DNA from: Conidiobolus incongruus B7586
Lineage: Eukaryota; Entomophthoromycota; Entomophthoromycetes; Entomophthorales; Conidiobolaceae
NCBI GenBank assembly: GCA_000697335.1
Contig: JNEM01013002.1
Coordinates: 1 to 31,260 of the forward strand
Direction: 5' to 3'
DNA: 31,260 bases
The notes under the pieces were generated by a model. The model did no database searches, was not told where the DNA came from, and saw only the letters and a program-made list of their open reading frames with translations. Shown here in pieces: positions 13,596 through 24,907 of this stretch. The number at the start of each line of letters is the position of its first letter. Position 1 is the first letter of the stretch. The translations under genes were made by a program, and so were the position numbers.

Positions 13596-14899
13596 TCAGG
13601 TTAATGATTTTTTGATCTTTTTTGATTTTGTAATAAGATGGGACGTTTGCCTTTTAGGTGAGTAACTAGGCTTGGGTGTCTGACAATTCGATATGAAGTG
13701 ATCATATATGGTTTTTCTATATTTCTTATTGCAGATTTTGGGAGGTGGAATAGGATGCATTGTTTTGAGTACTTTGGGTAACTCTTCATCTAGAATTAAA
13801 TTGGTAGGGCGGATCCATTCATCAAACTTACGCCCCCATTTAGGATAATGTACGTAATAATATAAACCATGTCGAATAGGATTATCTAAAAATTCTATAT
13901 CTCGGATGACTGCGTTCTCAATTTTTTTAGGACTTCGAGGATCCCAAACATGTACTGGTGTATTAATCGGATAAGTATACTTGCGCAAACATGCTCTTCC
14001 AAAGGGTCTAATGCCAGTAAGAACCATCTCTTTTCTCCATTCAGGCCAAGGTAGATTCAGAGGGACGATTCCATGATCTAAAAATGCACAAGCTTTTCGA
14101 TAAGCAGGATCATGAGCTAATGATGGATCCATTTCCAAGCACTTAGCATATGTACCATATGGTGGAGTAAACAAGCGAATATCATCGATAGAGCAAACAG
14201 AATAGGAGCTATCTTCAAAATAGCGGACAAGGCGCATTCCAGGAGGAGGTCCATTTGGATAACCCATTGTGTCATCCACCTCAGCATCTGGAACTAAAAT
14301 TGCGGGCCACCAAGGAGTTGCTTTGTTTTCAAGAGGATCTACTAAGACCGCAATTCGAGATTGAAGCATATGGACAGGTATGGTATCGCTGAAAATGTGT
14401 GATTTGATATCGTTAGTCATTGATCTATGGTTGTGGGTAGAATAGAAGCGATTAGATCCCCTTGAATCCGAGTTATGATCATTGGCTACTATATCAACTA
14501 GCTCTACGTCATTTGATGAGATGTTTTGGCTTGGCAATAAGGATTTGATAATATTATCGACGGACTGTGGAGCCGGTTCTGTAGGAGAGGATAGTATATG
14601 AATTGGTGAAAGGGGCTGAGATTGGTTTTTCTGATTCACTTCATTCAAACGAGGTTTAGTGATTTTCAGCTTGATTTTCAAAGGATTAAGAGATGATGAA
14701 CGAATGATTTGGATGTTTGGTACTGGTTTTATGTCTGATTTGTCCAAAACACCAGAAAAGATAGATGTTTCTGTGGGATAAGATAAAAGGTGAGAGCTAT
14801 TGAAATTTGCATTTGGAGGAAATTCTGAGAGTGAAGAGTGAGATTGAGATGTATTCGTATTAGATTCAGGGACCTTACTCGATGGAGCCAGGTAGGTTA

Positions 14900-14930
<31 letters not shown>

Positions 14931-16703
14931 GTTATCTATTATTGTTGGTTCATGTTCCAAAGAATGTGATTGATTAAAAGATCTAAGTTGCTGATCATAA
15001 TAAGTCGATAAAAGGGCTGGCTGTAGAGTTTCGAACTCTGACGAAATGAGAGCTGTAGTGGGAACTTGACTAGGTGAAGTGGTGTTCTTGATCAGGCTTC
15101 CAGGACTTGGTTTAATATGATTATTAGTTTTCCTTTGGATGTGATCATCAGCCATTTCCATAATTGCATTCGAAACATTGACTGATATCTTGGGAATGTT
15201 CTCCTGAATACTTTCAGATTTAGCTGTTGAAACAATTTGTTTGTCAAGCTCCAACGCAGCCTTCGTGGCAGCAGACATAGAAGGATCAAGAGCAGCCTTA
15301 GCGATACGGGTGCGGCGAGTAGTAGAAGTGATATTTGAAAAATCTTTGACATATTCGTTGAAGAATTGTACCAAACATCTTTTAGGATCTTTGACTGTCT
15401 CAGGGCGAATAGGCCAGACTGTGGCAAACAGTCGGAAATGTCTCAAGCATCTTTGGCAAACTGAAGGATCCGAGCTACGAACAGATGTAAATAAAATTGG
15501 ATTGGTGCACCATTCACATGCAGGTGGTGATGAATCAACTGTATCAATTGGTATGCCATCACCTGGAGCGACAGAGGTTGTAACTGAAGATGGAGATGGT
15601 GGTTTTAAATTTTGGTTTGGATTAGGATTAAGTTGATGACTATCTTGTTTAACAGATGGAAAAATATCACTAACATCATCTGCAATGGAACAAGGGGAGG
15701 CAATGGCGCTTGTTTGAGTTGTCATGTTAATGGGAGTAGGAGTGTTGCTCCTTCGCTGTCTACTGGACTTTGATCGAAAATTGTATCTTTTTTTAGGGGA
15801 AGTTTTTTGAGATGACTCAGGAGTATTAGATTTTTCTAGTCTACATTGGGAGCAAAGACAATCCTTATTATCATCACCGAAATATGAGTCCGAATAATAT
15901 ACAGTAATTTCATCACCAGCTTTAATATGTTTGATCACTTTAAAGGTAATTGATTGTGCACCCGCAGCACTAAATTCACAATTTGGATCACAATCATGAT
16001 TAACAAATCTAGCAGGACCAAGGAAAAGACAATCAGATCCTTTGCGATGAGAATAAAGTATTGAAAAATCTCTAGTTTCGGTCTCAAGCCATTTGCGATC
16101 TTCTTCAGTTAAAGTTACGATAGACCCAGTACAGTTCTGTATGATATCGCCTGGCTTGTAATCCTTAGTAGCTATTACGCAGCCATCTCTAGTTTCATTA
16201 ATATAATAATTAGATCTAATTTCATACGAATTTTGGGGACGATTCGCTAAAAAATCTCTATACGCGGTAGTTTCGGAGTATTCGAAACCTGAATTCTCTA
16301 GATAAACCATAAGATATCTCTGGCAATGGCTTAATCAAAAATTAGAAAACAGTAGTATTGGTAATAAATTAAAAACTTAAAATCTTACTTTACAAAAGCT
16401 TTTACTTGTTCTTTCGTTTTTCCTTTTAGCATTTGAGATATTTTGGGAATTCTAAAAACAATGATTAATATTTTAAAATTTATTAATAGTAAAATAAAAT
16501 TACTGAAGAACCTTATATGTTGCAGTGATTAAATCATTATGTTTAATTATAGATTTTAACACATTATCTATTTTATTTTTTTCTATTTTTAAACTAGTGG
16601 AATGAGGTTGTATTTTAATAGTTTTAAACCATAAAAAACATTGGTCTACAAACATTTCACAAAGCAAATCATCATATTCGGCATAAGTTAAAAAGTCCAT
16701 CAT
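13596..16703 (-). CDS. SET9: Histone H4-K20 methyltransferase Set9/Suv4-20 with PWWP-like and Tudor-knot domains
   Basis: Exons 16703-16504, 16451-16389 and 16329-13596; 998 aa. An in-frame TAA lies just upstream of ATG 16703. The two short exons encode the Set9 N-terminal helical domain (YAEYDDLLCEMFVDQCFLW) and splice in frame to the SET exon. SET spans about 130-240, with GPARFVNHDCDPNC (192-205) and ITVYYSDSYFG. Post-SET CLCSQC is at 245-250. A CxxC...CxxC zinc pair follows (C359, C362, C379, C382). A long Ser/Pro/Asn-rich linker holds a nine-Asp run. A PWWP-like domain begins near 748 (ATPWWPAIL, W761-W762; VRYFEDSSYSV). A Tudor-knot/chromo-barrel domain spans about 878-930 (VHVWDP...YYYVHYPKWGRKFDEWI), before a Lys-rich, NLS-like tail. 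The enzyme adds methyl groups to H4K20, a mark used in DNA-damage checkpoint signalling. The two reader domains in one chain are unusual (see findings). Confidence 0.93.
14901..14927. repeat. (ATC)9 trinucleotide run inside Set9
   Basis: Nine perfect ATC units on the plus strand, read as GAT codons on the coding minus strand. They give nine consecutive Asp in the disordered linker. A pure codon run suggests recent slippage and possible length variation between strains. Confidence 0.95.
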
Positions 16704-18693
16704 TAATGTTTACCTCTTTGACGTGATTACATTAACATATGAACGAATTATTTTTAATATATTAGTGTTGTAGTTAAAATATTGTATTAAGTACAAGTAT
16801 GTTTTCAATAGAGTAATACAAAATGATTAATTAAATAATAGTTTAAGTAATAACGAATTATTAAAAATTAAACTATATAAATGCAATTTATAACATTTTG
16901 TTGTTTTTGATTTATCCAATAAATTTGATTAATTTGGAAAATTTTTGTCAATTATTTTAGTCATATAAAATTCCAATGATGATATCACAACCATCAAGTA
17001 CTATACTTTATTTCTACCAATGTTTAATAACTGAATATTTGATTACAAATTTTTAGATGATTCCCTAGATATCTATTGTTAAAATTTGTCTAACGGCTAA
17101 CAGTAAGGTTAGATATATATTGTTTATTATTTGATAATACTGGATCTGGAAAATTATTTGAAATGTTAAATATTATTAGATGTAAGGTGAGCCTTTTTTA
17201 CCAAACGGTCATATTATCATCACTACTGTATTAGATTTCACTACTTGTAAGGTAATTTTTGAATAATATACATTTGACTTTAGTCCATCAAATATAAACG
17301 CGCTTAAATTTTAAATATTCTCAACATACAGTATTCAAAGACCATAAAATATATTTTCAAGTTCTCATCGTTTAACATAATGCATGTTATTTTTTACTGG
17401 TTTATTTTATTTCAGGCAATTTTAATGGTGATGCAGAGCCGATATTGAATTTAGTGAATTATGTATCAATCACTATTATGATATTCTATATCCAATTCAT
17501 ATTATTTAATAATGGTTGATTTGAATTTTTATATCATCAAATGATGGTATTATATAATACCCTTGATATTTGTCAACAAACTAATTATTAAGTTTTAGAT
17601 TATGCAAAATCAATAAGAAATAGTTTCATTTTTATCAAATAACACATATGTATATAAGCCGAAAGAACTATTTAATTTTATTAAAATAAATATTAGAAAT
17701 TCAGAATTTTGATTAATATGAAGATAATATAAAATATATTTTGCTTGTTTTAATTGATTTTAGAAACATAAAAATCGGTTGATTTTCTTTATATTTGATA
17801 ATATGGGATAGTATAGAAAATATAGATAAATTTCTTAAAGTGATAGTTATAATTGATATGTGTTAAAATTATGAGTTATGTCTATCTAAATATCAATAAC
17901 GATACCTTTCACTTTATATGATATTCAATCCCAAATCTTATTTATTGTAACTTTAATTAAGTATTCATTGTTGAGTTTATCCTAAATTAGTTTTGATATT
18001 TATCAAGTATTTTTATTAATATTCATTATTTTTATATTCTTTTAAATATCTCCTGATAGATCAAATAATAAGATTTCAAAATTAATTTAACAAAATATAT
18101 GAGGCAAATTTTCAATTTTAATTTTGAGTGATTTTCATTTCGATTTGGACTGTAAATATGGTAAAAATAATAATAAATACTCTTGTTTTCAATTCAAAAA
18201 ATTATCTATATTGACTAATATATGAGCATATATTGAATATTATCATGCTGATTCTGATTATATCCAAGAACTATTTCGTTCATTTTAATAACTATAAATT
18301 GAATCAAAGTTATAAAAATACATTCAAAATTTTTAATAATTTAGCTGGTTTTTAGACAAAATTTGATTATAAACTTTTGGAGTTTGAAAATTTAATCCAA
18401 TTGCAAAATAAATTCATAATTAATATAATTGTATGGAATCAAGTTGAAATATATAATTCAATAGAAAAAATTTATGTAATACTTTTTTATCATATTGTTT
18501 ATATTTAAATCATGAGAATTTGTTATATTTTTAGTGTCTTGAACAAATATTATATATATTTTTTGATATAGCATATTATTGTACATAATTAAAGTATAAC
18601 TTTGAGATTATAGCGGAATTCATTCAATTTGATTATATGGGATATAATATTCAAATAATGATCAGATCTTGAGAAATTTATTATATTGAATTA

Positions 18694-18737
18694 TTGGATT
18701 TAATCCAATATAATCCAAAATATAATTGTTTTGGATT
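18694..18737. repeat. Cluster of inverted TTGGATT / AATCCAA motifs
   Basis: TTGGATT at 18694-18700, AATCCAA at 18702-18708 and again at 18712-18718, then TTGGATT at 18731-18737. The first two form a 7-bp palindrome with a 1-nt centre. ATCCAAAA and TTTTGGAT form a second 8-bp inverted pair. Four copies in 44 bp suggest a protein-binding cluster or a cruciform-prone site, but no factor is identified. Confidence 0.45.
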
Positions 18738-19871
18738 GATTCCATACCTAACATTTTTATATAAAGCTCGAAAAAATGGAATATTATATATATTGCCACT
18801 CTAATGCTGTCCATATTTATTTTCAACGATATATCTGTTTAGAATGATTTGATTCATCGATATCTGAATATTAATATCAATGTTCCTCTAGTAATCAAAT
18901 ATTTTAGTTTACTAATAAAAATTTGCTTTACAATTAATATGGGTTCAAAATACATCACAATAGTCCAATATATATAATTTCAATGATACTTAACAATAGA
19001 AACTCAATATTGATACTTTCAAAGATTTTAGTTTTGAATAATATATATAATATGTAAATCTTTACCTTAGCGATTGATGTTGAATCGAATTAATATTGTA
19101 TCCTTTGAATCACAAAATTGATTCTAAAATCAGTCTTTTGAAGTGTAGTTCTATTATTTGAATTTATTCCGATTCATAGTAATAAATTAATAATTTTTGA
19201 AACCAAAATTAAAATCCAAGCTAAAAATAAGTATTTGCAAGTATGAGCAGTATTTTGTTAATATAGCATAAAGTCTAATTTATAGAACTTAGTTATTTTG
19301 TGATTGGTTTAAAAAGTAAATACATCAAATGTCTAAAAATATGATTTTAGAATGCAAAAAATTTAAGATTAATGTTTGAAAAATAATTTTATTGTGTTGA
19401 TTAATTTTTTTAATGACAATATTATTAATAAATGTTATTAATAATATTAAATAATAGTACTTATGATAATGGACTATTTACTATAAAGGGCTCAATAACA
19501 TTCTAGGTTGGATATTTAATCAAGTATAATAACAAATATGATGATTAGTTCTGTCATAATACCAATGTGGTTTATTTTCTATGGGTTATTTGCTAAATTG
19601 ATTATAATGTTTATTAAATTTGATCAAGTGCCAAATCGTGGACAATGAACATCATATGACTTCATGGTGATGAGTTCAAATCATTTGCCCAAATTTTGCG
19701 TCATTTGTATGGGAAATTCTATCTATGACAGCCACCTAACTAAACTTATTACCAAATACTGACAGGCAAAATGGCCTGCATTGAGATTCGGACCATATTT
19801 GTTAATCCATTCACTCTGTAACCAAATACACAGATCCATGGAAAAACCATAGGAGTAATAATTGATTTGAC

Positions 19872-19879
19872 TATAAATA
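19872..19879 (+). promoter_or_regulatory. TATA box candidate for the serine dehydratase
   Basis: TATAAATA, 138 bp upstream of the ATG at 20017, just downstream of the less AT-rich block 19620-19860. The distance implies a longer 5' leader than for the other TATA genes here. Confidence 0.4.
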
Positions 19880-20016
19880 CAAATAAAATCTTTTACTATC
19901 CATTTACTTATCTTATCAAAGGAGAGATTAGATCTATTTCTAATATTGCTTTATCTAATCAATTTCATATATAATATAAATTTACTTAGAAAATACCCAT
20001 CTTCTCCAGATTAACA

Positions 20017-22079
20017 ATGCTTCCATTATGTCGCACTCTTAACAAGTCAATGAATATCAGACTACTTTCTACAAAACAACTCAATAGGTGCCTATTGAAT
20101 CAGTCAGTGAAAGTACCCTCTATCTTGAATTCACAACTCTACACCAAACCTACCAGCTTGAGTCAAAGTATTCGATGCTTACAAACTAAATCTAAACTTC
20201 ATAACCAAGCTCAAGAACAAGCTTCTAGCAATGAATCTACACCCGAAGTAATTCTGATCCTTATTAAATTGGATATTTTCCTAACGTGCTTTTTAGAGTG
20301 AACAACCTCATCACGCTGTCGTGTCTACTTTTGACTTGTTTTCTATTGGTATTGGTCCCTCTTCCAGGTGAGTAGAATATATTGTACTTAATTTGAGCTT
20401 TTCTTGCGAAATCAACTTCAACCCTCAGAATCTTTGATTCACAAGAAATGCACTCTGAGCAATTTTACTTTCTAATATAATAGCCAACAAAAATGATCAC
20501 TACTTTTCTAAACTGAATACTTTAACTACCAATACCCCTTAAAAAGGCTATTGCTGACCAATTTTCAATTTTTAGTCACACTGTTGGACCTATGAGAGCA
20601 GGTAAAATTTTTGTTAACGACTTGGTAGAGCACAATATCTTGGATAAAGTTCATATGATTCGCGTAGACCTTTACGGTTCTTTAGCTCTCACTGGTGTTG
20701 GTCACGGTACTCCCAATGCCATTTTAATGGGATTAGAAGGCGAAGCACCAGAAACCGTTGAAACCAGTACAATTATTGGCCGTGTGGAAGCCATGAATGA
20801 AACCAAGTCCATTCAACTCAATGGTACACGTCGTATTAAATTTGATCCAGAAAGAGATGTTGTATTCCACCACTTTGAATCTCTTCCACAGCATCCTAAC
20901 GGTATGAGAATTACTGTCATGGACGAAAATGGTGACATGCTTGCTACCAATGAATATTTCTCAGTTGGTGGTGGTTTCGTAGTAAATGAAGCCACTCAGG
21001 TGAACCATGGTGAAAACATGTATTATAAGAGTTATGAACCTACTCAAATCACTGTTGGAAGAAAACAGCAAGATGCAGTAATTGCTACTTTGCCATTTAT
21101 CAATGGCGAGGATTTGGCTAACATTTGCAACAGAGAAGAAATGACCATTGCTCAAGTCGTATACGAAAACGAATTGAGATGGAGAGACCCTGAGTCTATT
21201 AAACAGGGAATTATGGCCATTTGGGAAACCATGGATGGGTCTATTCGAAACGGCTGCTTATCAGAAGAGGTTCTTCTTCCTGGAAGACTCAAGGTCCGTC
21301 GCAGAGCTCCTAATTTGTACCAAAAATTAACTCGTGGTTTATTCAACATGACTCCATCTTCATCTCCATCAAATAACTCTACAAAATTCTCTTCAGTCAA
21401 GCCATCTTCTGGAACTGCTTTATCTAGCCGAGAAAACCATCCTCTAGCTCCTTCTAGCCGTCATAAACAAGCTAAGAGAATGGTTTTGCCAGCTCTTGAT
21501 TACTTGTCGGTATATGCTATTGCTGTTAACGAAGAAAACGCTGCTGGAGGAAGAGTTGTCACTGCACCTACCAATGGTGCCTCAGGAGTTATTCCAGCCG
21601 TACTCAAATATTACTTGGAATTCATTTCTGTTGATCCTGAAAGAGATATTATGGAATTTTTACTTACTGCCGCTGCCATCGGTATGTTGTTTAAGCGTGG
21701 TGCCAGTATTTCAGCTGCTGAAATGGGATGTCAGGGTGAAGTTGGTGTTGCATGCAGTATGAGTGCTGCTGCTTTCGCTTCTGTAATGGGTGGTACCGTT
21801 GAACAAGTTTTGAACGCTGCCGAAATTGGTATGGAGCACAACTTGGGACTTACCTGTGATCCTATTGATGGATTGGTCCAAATTCCTTGTATTGAACGTA
21901 ATGCTTTAGGTGCCGTCAAAGCTGTTACAGCAGCTCAATTAGCTCTGAATGGAGATGGCCACCATCGTGTCTCTTTGGATCAAGTTATTGAATCAATGAG
22001 ACAGACTGGTGTTGATATGATGTCCAAATATAAAGAAACATCTCAAGGGGGACTTGCAGTTAATGTCCCTGTATGCTAA
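20017..22079 (+). CDS. L-serine ammonia-lyase, iron-sulphur (SdaA) type, probably mitochondrial
   Basis: Exons 20017-20247, 20297-20367 and 20576-22079; 601 aa. The second intron is 208 nt, long for this window. Residues ~1-75 are rich in Ser, Leu, Arg, Lys and Asn with few acids, like a mitochondrial presequence. The body is the single-chain bacterial SdaA fold. A beta domain opens with [19 protein letters not shown] (the SSSHT motif is rebuilt exactly by splicing). The alpha domain includes [20 protein letters not shown] and [14 protein letters not shown]. Candidate [4Fe-4S] ligands are C486, C528 and C539, and the chain ends in Cys (C601). These spacings (42, 11 and 62) match what I recall for the Legionella enzyme (C343, C385, C396, C458). 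A Ser-rich insert of ~40 residues lies near residues 350-400. It deaminates L-serine to pyruvate and ammonia. Most fungal serine dehydratases are instead PLP enzymes. Confidence 0.93.
20368..20575 (+). other. 208-nt intron in the serine dehydratase gene
   Basis: Donor GTGAGT and acceptor TTTTTAG, splitting the catalytic PSSSHTVGP motif between AG and T of a Ser codon. Most introns in the window are 47-80 nt, and this one is also less AT-rich. It might hold a regulatory element or mark a recent gain, but nothing recognisable is seen inside. Confidence 0.75.
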
Positions 22080-22901
22080 TTCTCAAATCAAAATACCTTG
22101 ATATTAATTAATCACAAGTTCGATTTGAAAGGGGCTCTTTGGAGTTATTGTAATCTTCGAGTTCAATTTGGTATGAAATGGATATATGAAAGAGTTTCAT
22201 TATTATAATTTTAAATGATAATATTCAGTTTTATTGAATAATACGATATCATCAAGTAAATAAATAAATATAATATATAAATTTAAACACTTGATTTACG
22301 TGTATAATATCGTATTTCATTCAAGTATATTGTATTGTATTTGAATTTAGTGTTTTCATATTTTTCTAATTTAATATGCAATCATATACCAGTTTGATGG
22401 ATATTAGAGTGAATATTACTCTTTTTGATATTATTTTAAGAATTTGATTCCCCAATAATTGTTTAATTCACTTATCCTACAAAATATAATTACCCATTAT
22501 CTAAATATAACCGTATTATATATTTAACATTTCAAGATTAAATATACCAATTATAGTTCTTGAGTTATTCTATATAACATCTAACAATTTGTTATTTATT
22601 ATATACATTTTTTCATCTAAATATTTTTTATTTAATTAAAAATTATGATAAACTCAATAATAGTAGACTCTTAATTTTACATTATATGATCCTAATCGAA
22701 TAACTCTTATTTTAGTTAAATTCATTAGTGTAAATCTTAGAGTGAGTATTTCTATAATCAACTTGCTCTTTTTTAATGGTTTCACAGAACACATGCTCCA
22801 TTTGATTGGCAATTATAAAATAAGAGTTCATATAAATAGGTAATGAAAGGTGATCAGGTGGACAATTGTTAAAATTAATTATTGTAACAAATCATAATCT
22901 A
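22080..22901. other. Intergenic DNA upstream of UAP1
   Basis: About 0.8 kb between two plus-strand genes. AT-rich, without ORFs. A TATAAATA box lies near its right end, with an ATTGG (inverted CCAAT) at 22805-22809 before it. Confidence 0.6.
22831..22838 (+). promoter_or_regulatory. TATA box candidate for UAP1
   Basis: TATAAATA, 71 bp before the ATG at 22902. The proton-channel gene has the same octamer at nearly the same distance. Confidence 0.5.
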
Positions 22902-24341
22902 ATGAGTCAAAAGATACAAGAATTAAAAAATATTTTCAATCAAGCTGGCCAAGGTCACGTATTTCAGTATTTTGATCAACTTAGTGCTAAAGATCAAGCC
23001 TCACTCATTGATCAGCTTTCTCAAATTAACCCTCAGAGGTTAAATATCTTATTTAAAAATGCCACCAATCCTGATAATCGTACTGATCATCCTATCGAGC
23101 CTCTTTCAGATGCTCAATTTGATTCAGTCCTTAGAAACAACAAGGCTCAAGTCAAGGAGTGGGAAACAGTAGGTTTCGAAGCTATTGCAAGAGGTGAAGT
23201 TGCTGTGATCTTACTTGCTGGTGGACAGGGTACTCGTTTGGGATCCAGTGATCCAAAAGGTTGTTATGATATTGGCTTACCTTCTCATAAGTCCTTGTTT
23301 CAGATCCAAGCCGAAAGAATATTACGTCTTCAACACTTGTGTCAGATTAGATACTCTAAACAAATTAATATTCCTTGGTATATTATGACATCTCAGCCTA
23401 CCAGTGCTCCAACCCAAGCATTTTTTAAGAAGCATAACTACTTTGGATTGAATCCCAAGGATATCATGTTTTTCAATCAGGGAACTTTACCTTGTTTATC
23501 TAATGACGGTAAGATATTATTAGAAGATAAAGGAAAATTGACAATGGCTCCTGATGGCAATGGTGGCATTTATCCCTCTTTAAGATTAACAGGAATGCTC
23601 CAAGATATGGAGCGTAGAAAAGTTAAATATTTGCATGCTTATTGCGTCGACAATTGTCTAGTCAAAGTATGTGATCCTATTTTCGTTGGTTACTGTATTG
23701 CTAAGGGAAGCGATTTCGGTGCTAAGATTATTTCTAAATCCCATCCTAAAGAGGGCTTGGGATTAATCTGCAATAGAGGATCTAAGCTAACTGTGATCGA
23801 GTATAGTGAATTGAGCGATGAATTGGCTCATAAAACTAATGTCCAAGGTCAACTGTTATTTAATTCTGGAAACATCTGTAACCATTTCTACACTTTAGAC
23901 TTTTTGAATAAGATGGAGCAAATCGAAAAGAGTTTGAAATATCATGTCGCTTACAAAAAGATCAAGTGTATTGATTTAAAGACTGACAAGATAATCAAGC
24001 CAAAAGAACCAAACGGTATTAAATTGGAATCCTTTATCTTTGATATTATTTCTTATGCACAAAATGTTGCTATCCTTGAGGTTGACCGTACTGAAGAGTT
24101 TTCACCACTTAAGAATGCTCCTGGAACTAAATCTGATAATCCAGATACTTGTAGAAATGATATTTTAAGATTCCATGCCAAATTAATTAAGAATGCTGGT
24201 GGTATTATTAAAAATCATGTGGAATTATCTCCTCTTGTCACCTACAATGGAGAAGGTTTAGAAGCTTTGAAGGGTGTTTTCATTCATAAGGATCATTTAT
24301 CTACTTTGAATGGATTGGGTAGCTTGAGAGCCAAATTGTAA
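22902..24341 (+). CDS. UAP1: UDP-N-acetylglucosamine pyrophosphorylase
   Basis: Single exon, 479 aa, close to the yeast Qri1 length as I recall it. The start is the ATG at 22902 (MSQKIQELKNIF); the frame is open for 12 further codons upstream but without an ATG. The nucleotide-binding signature LLAGGQGTRLGSSDPKG lies at about 104-120. Further family motifs are IPWYIMTSQPT, MAPDGNGGIY (uridine binding), HAYCVDN and FNSGNICNHF, then LESFIFDI and EFSPLKNAPG near the C-terminus. It catalyses UTP + GlcNAc-1-phosphate to UDP-GlcNAc + pyrophosphate in the cytosol. The product feeds chitin, N-glycans and GPI anchors. It is normally essential in fungi. No signs of transfer or damage are seen. Confidence 0.97.
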   Translation: MSQKIQELKNIFNQAGQGHVFQYFDQLSAKDQASLIDQLSQINPQRLNILFKNATNPDNRTDHPIEPLSDAQFDSVLRNNKAQVKEWETVGFEAIARGEVAVILLAGGQGTRLGSSDPKGCYDIGLPSHKSLFQIQAERILRLQHLCQIRYSKQINIPWYIMTSQPTSAPTQAFFKKHNYFGLNPKDIMFFNQGTLPCLSNDGKILLEDKGKLTMAPDGNGGIYPSLRLTGMLQDMERRKVKYLHAYCVDNCLVKVCDPIFVGYCIAKGSDFGAKIISKSHPKEGLGLICNRGSKLTVIEYSELSDELAHKTNVQGQLLFNSGNICNHFYTLDFLNKMEQIEKSLKYHVAYKKIKCIDLKTDKIIKPKEPNGIKLESFIFDIISYAQNVAILEVDRTEEFSPLKNAPGTKSDNPDTCRNDILRFHAKLIKNAGGIIKNHVELSPLVTYNGEGLEALKGVFIHKDHLSTLNGLGSLRAKL

Positions 24342-24907
24342 ACACATTATTTTTAAATTATTCAATAAATGTGAATCAAATGTTATATCTAATTTAGATG
24401 TATCATATTTTTTGATAATTATTTCTGTTCATGATAATTTTATTATTTAATAAAGTATTATAATATTTCTTGATAATTTAATGCTCAGTTTTATTGTTGT
24501 CATCTGTAGGTAAGTTTAAATAATCAGGATATTCATATTTAATATTAAACCTAGTAACCGTATAAATTTTCAAATAAATTCAACTGACATATTCTGATAA
24601 CAATTTAAATTATATAGCCTGAGCAAATTTATTCATTGGATTTTCAACCATTTGATTAAATTTTTATTAAAGAAATATTGGTTAAATTACATACCATAGC
24701 TTGGGATGGTTATATAATAACTAACTTCAGAGTATTTACTTGAATATAGTGCTATACAATGATCTCATTTTTGGAATAGAATTTACTCAATATTTACTAT
24801 TAAATTCATTTTTACAATGATATATTCAAGTCTGATATCTCACTTAATATATATTAATAGTAAATAAAATTTTATATTATTCAGATATTAATCAAATATA
24901 TTTCAGT
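24342..24907. other. Convergent intergenic DNA, no gene seen
   Basis: About 0.57 kb between the 3' ends of UAP1 (+) and the GPI-protein gene (-). AT-rich; the AATAAA-like AATAAAT near 24364 could serve UAP1 polyadenylation. Nothing else is visible. Confidence 0.55.

Larger units (their letters stand above)
16704..20016. other. Long divergent intergenic region
   Basis: About 3.3 kb between the 5' ends of Set9 (-) and the serine dehydratase (+), so both promoters lie here. Most is low-complexity A+T. About 19620-19860 is clearly less AT-rich and probably holds upstream regulatory sequence of the dehydratase. A cluster of TTGGATT/AATCCAA motifs lies at 18694-18737. A faint coding-like patch occurs around 17150-17550 but is not callable as a gene. 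Confidence 0.55.

Noticed and set aside
15241-15636. 131-codon plus-strand frame opposite Set9
   Set aside because: It is antisense to the well-supported SET gene and has no domain; an overlap shadow.
17150-17550. Patches reading like protein (for example GEPFLPNGHIIITT and GDAEPILNLVNYV) in the 3.3-kb divergent spacer
   Set aside because: The pieces are short, in different frames, and match no family. Weak resemblance to the scrap at 4396-4637 could be chance. Not enough to call a gene or element.
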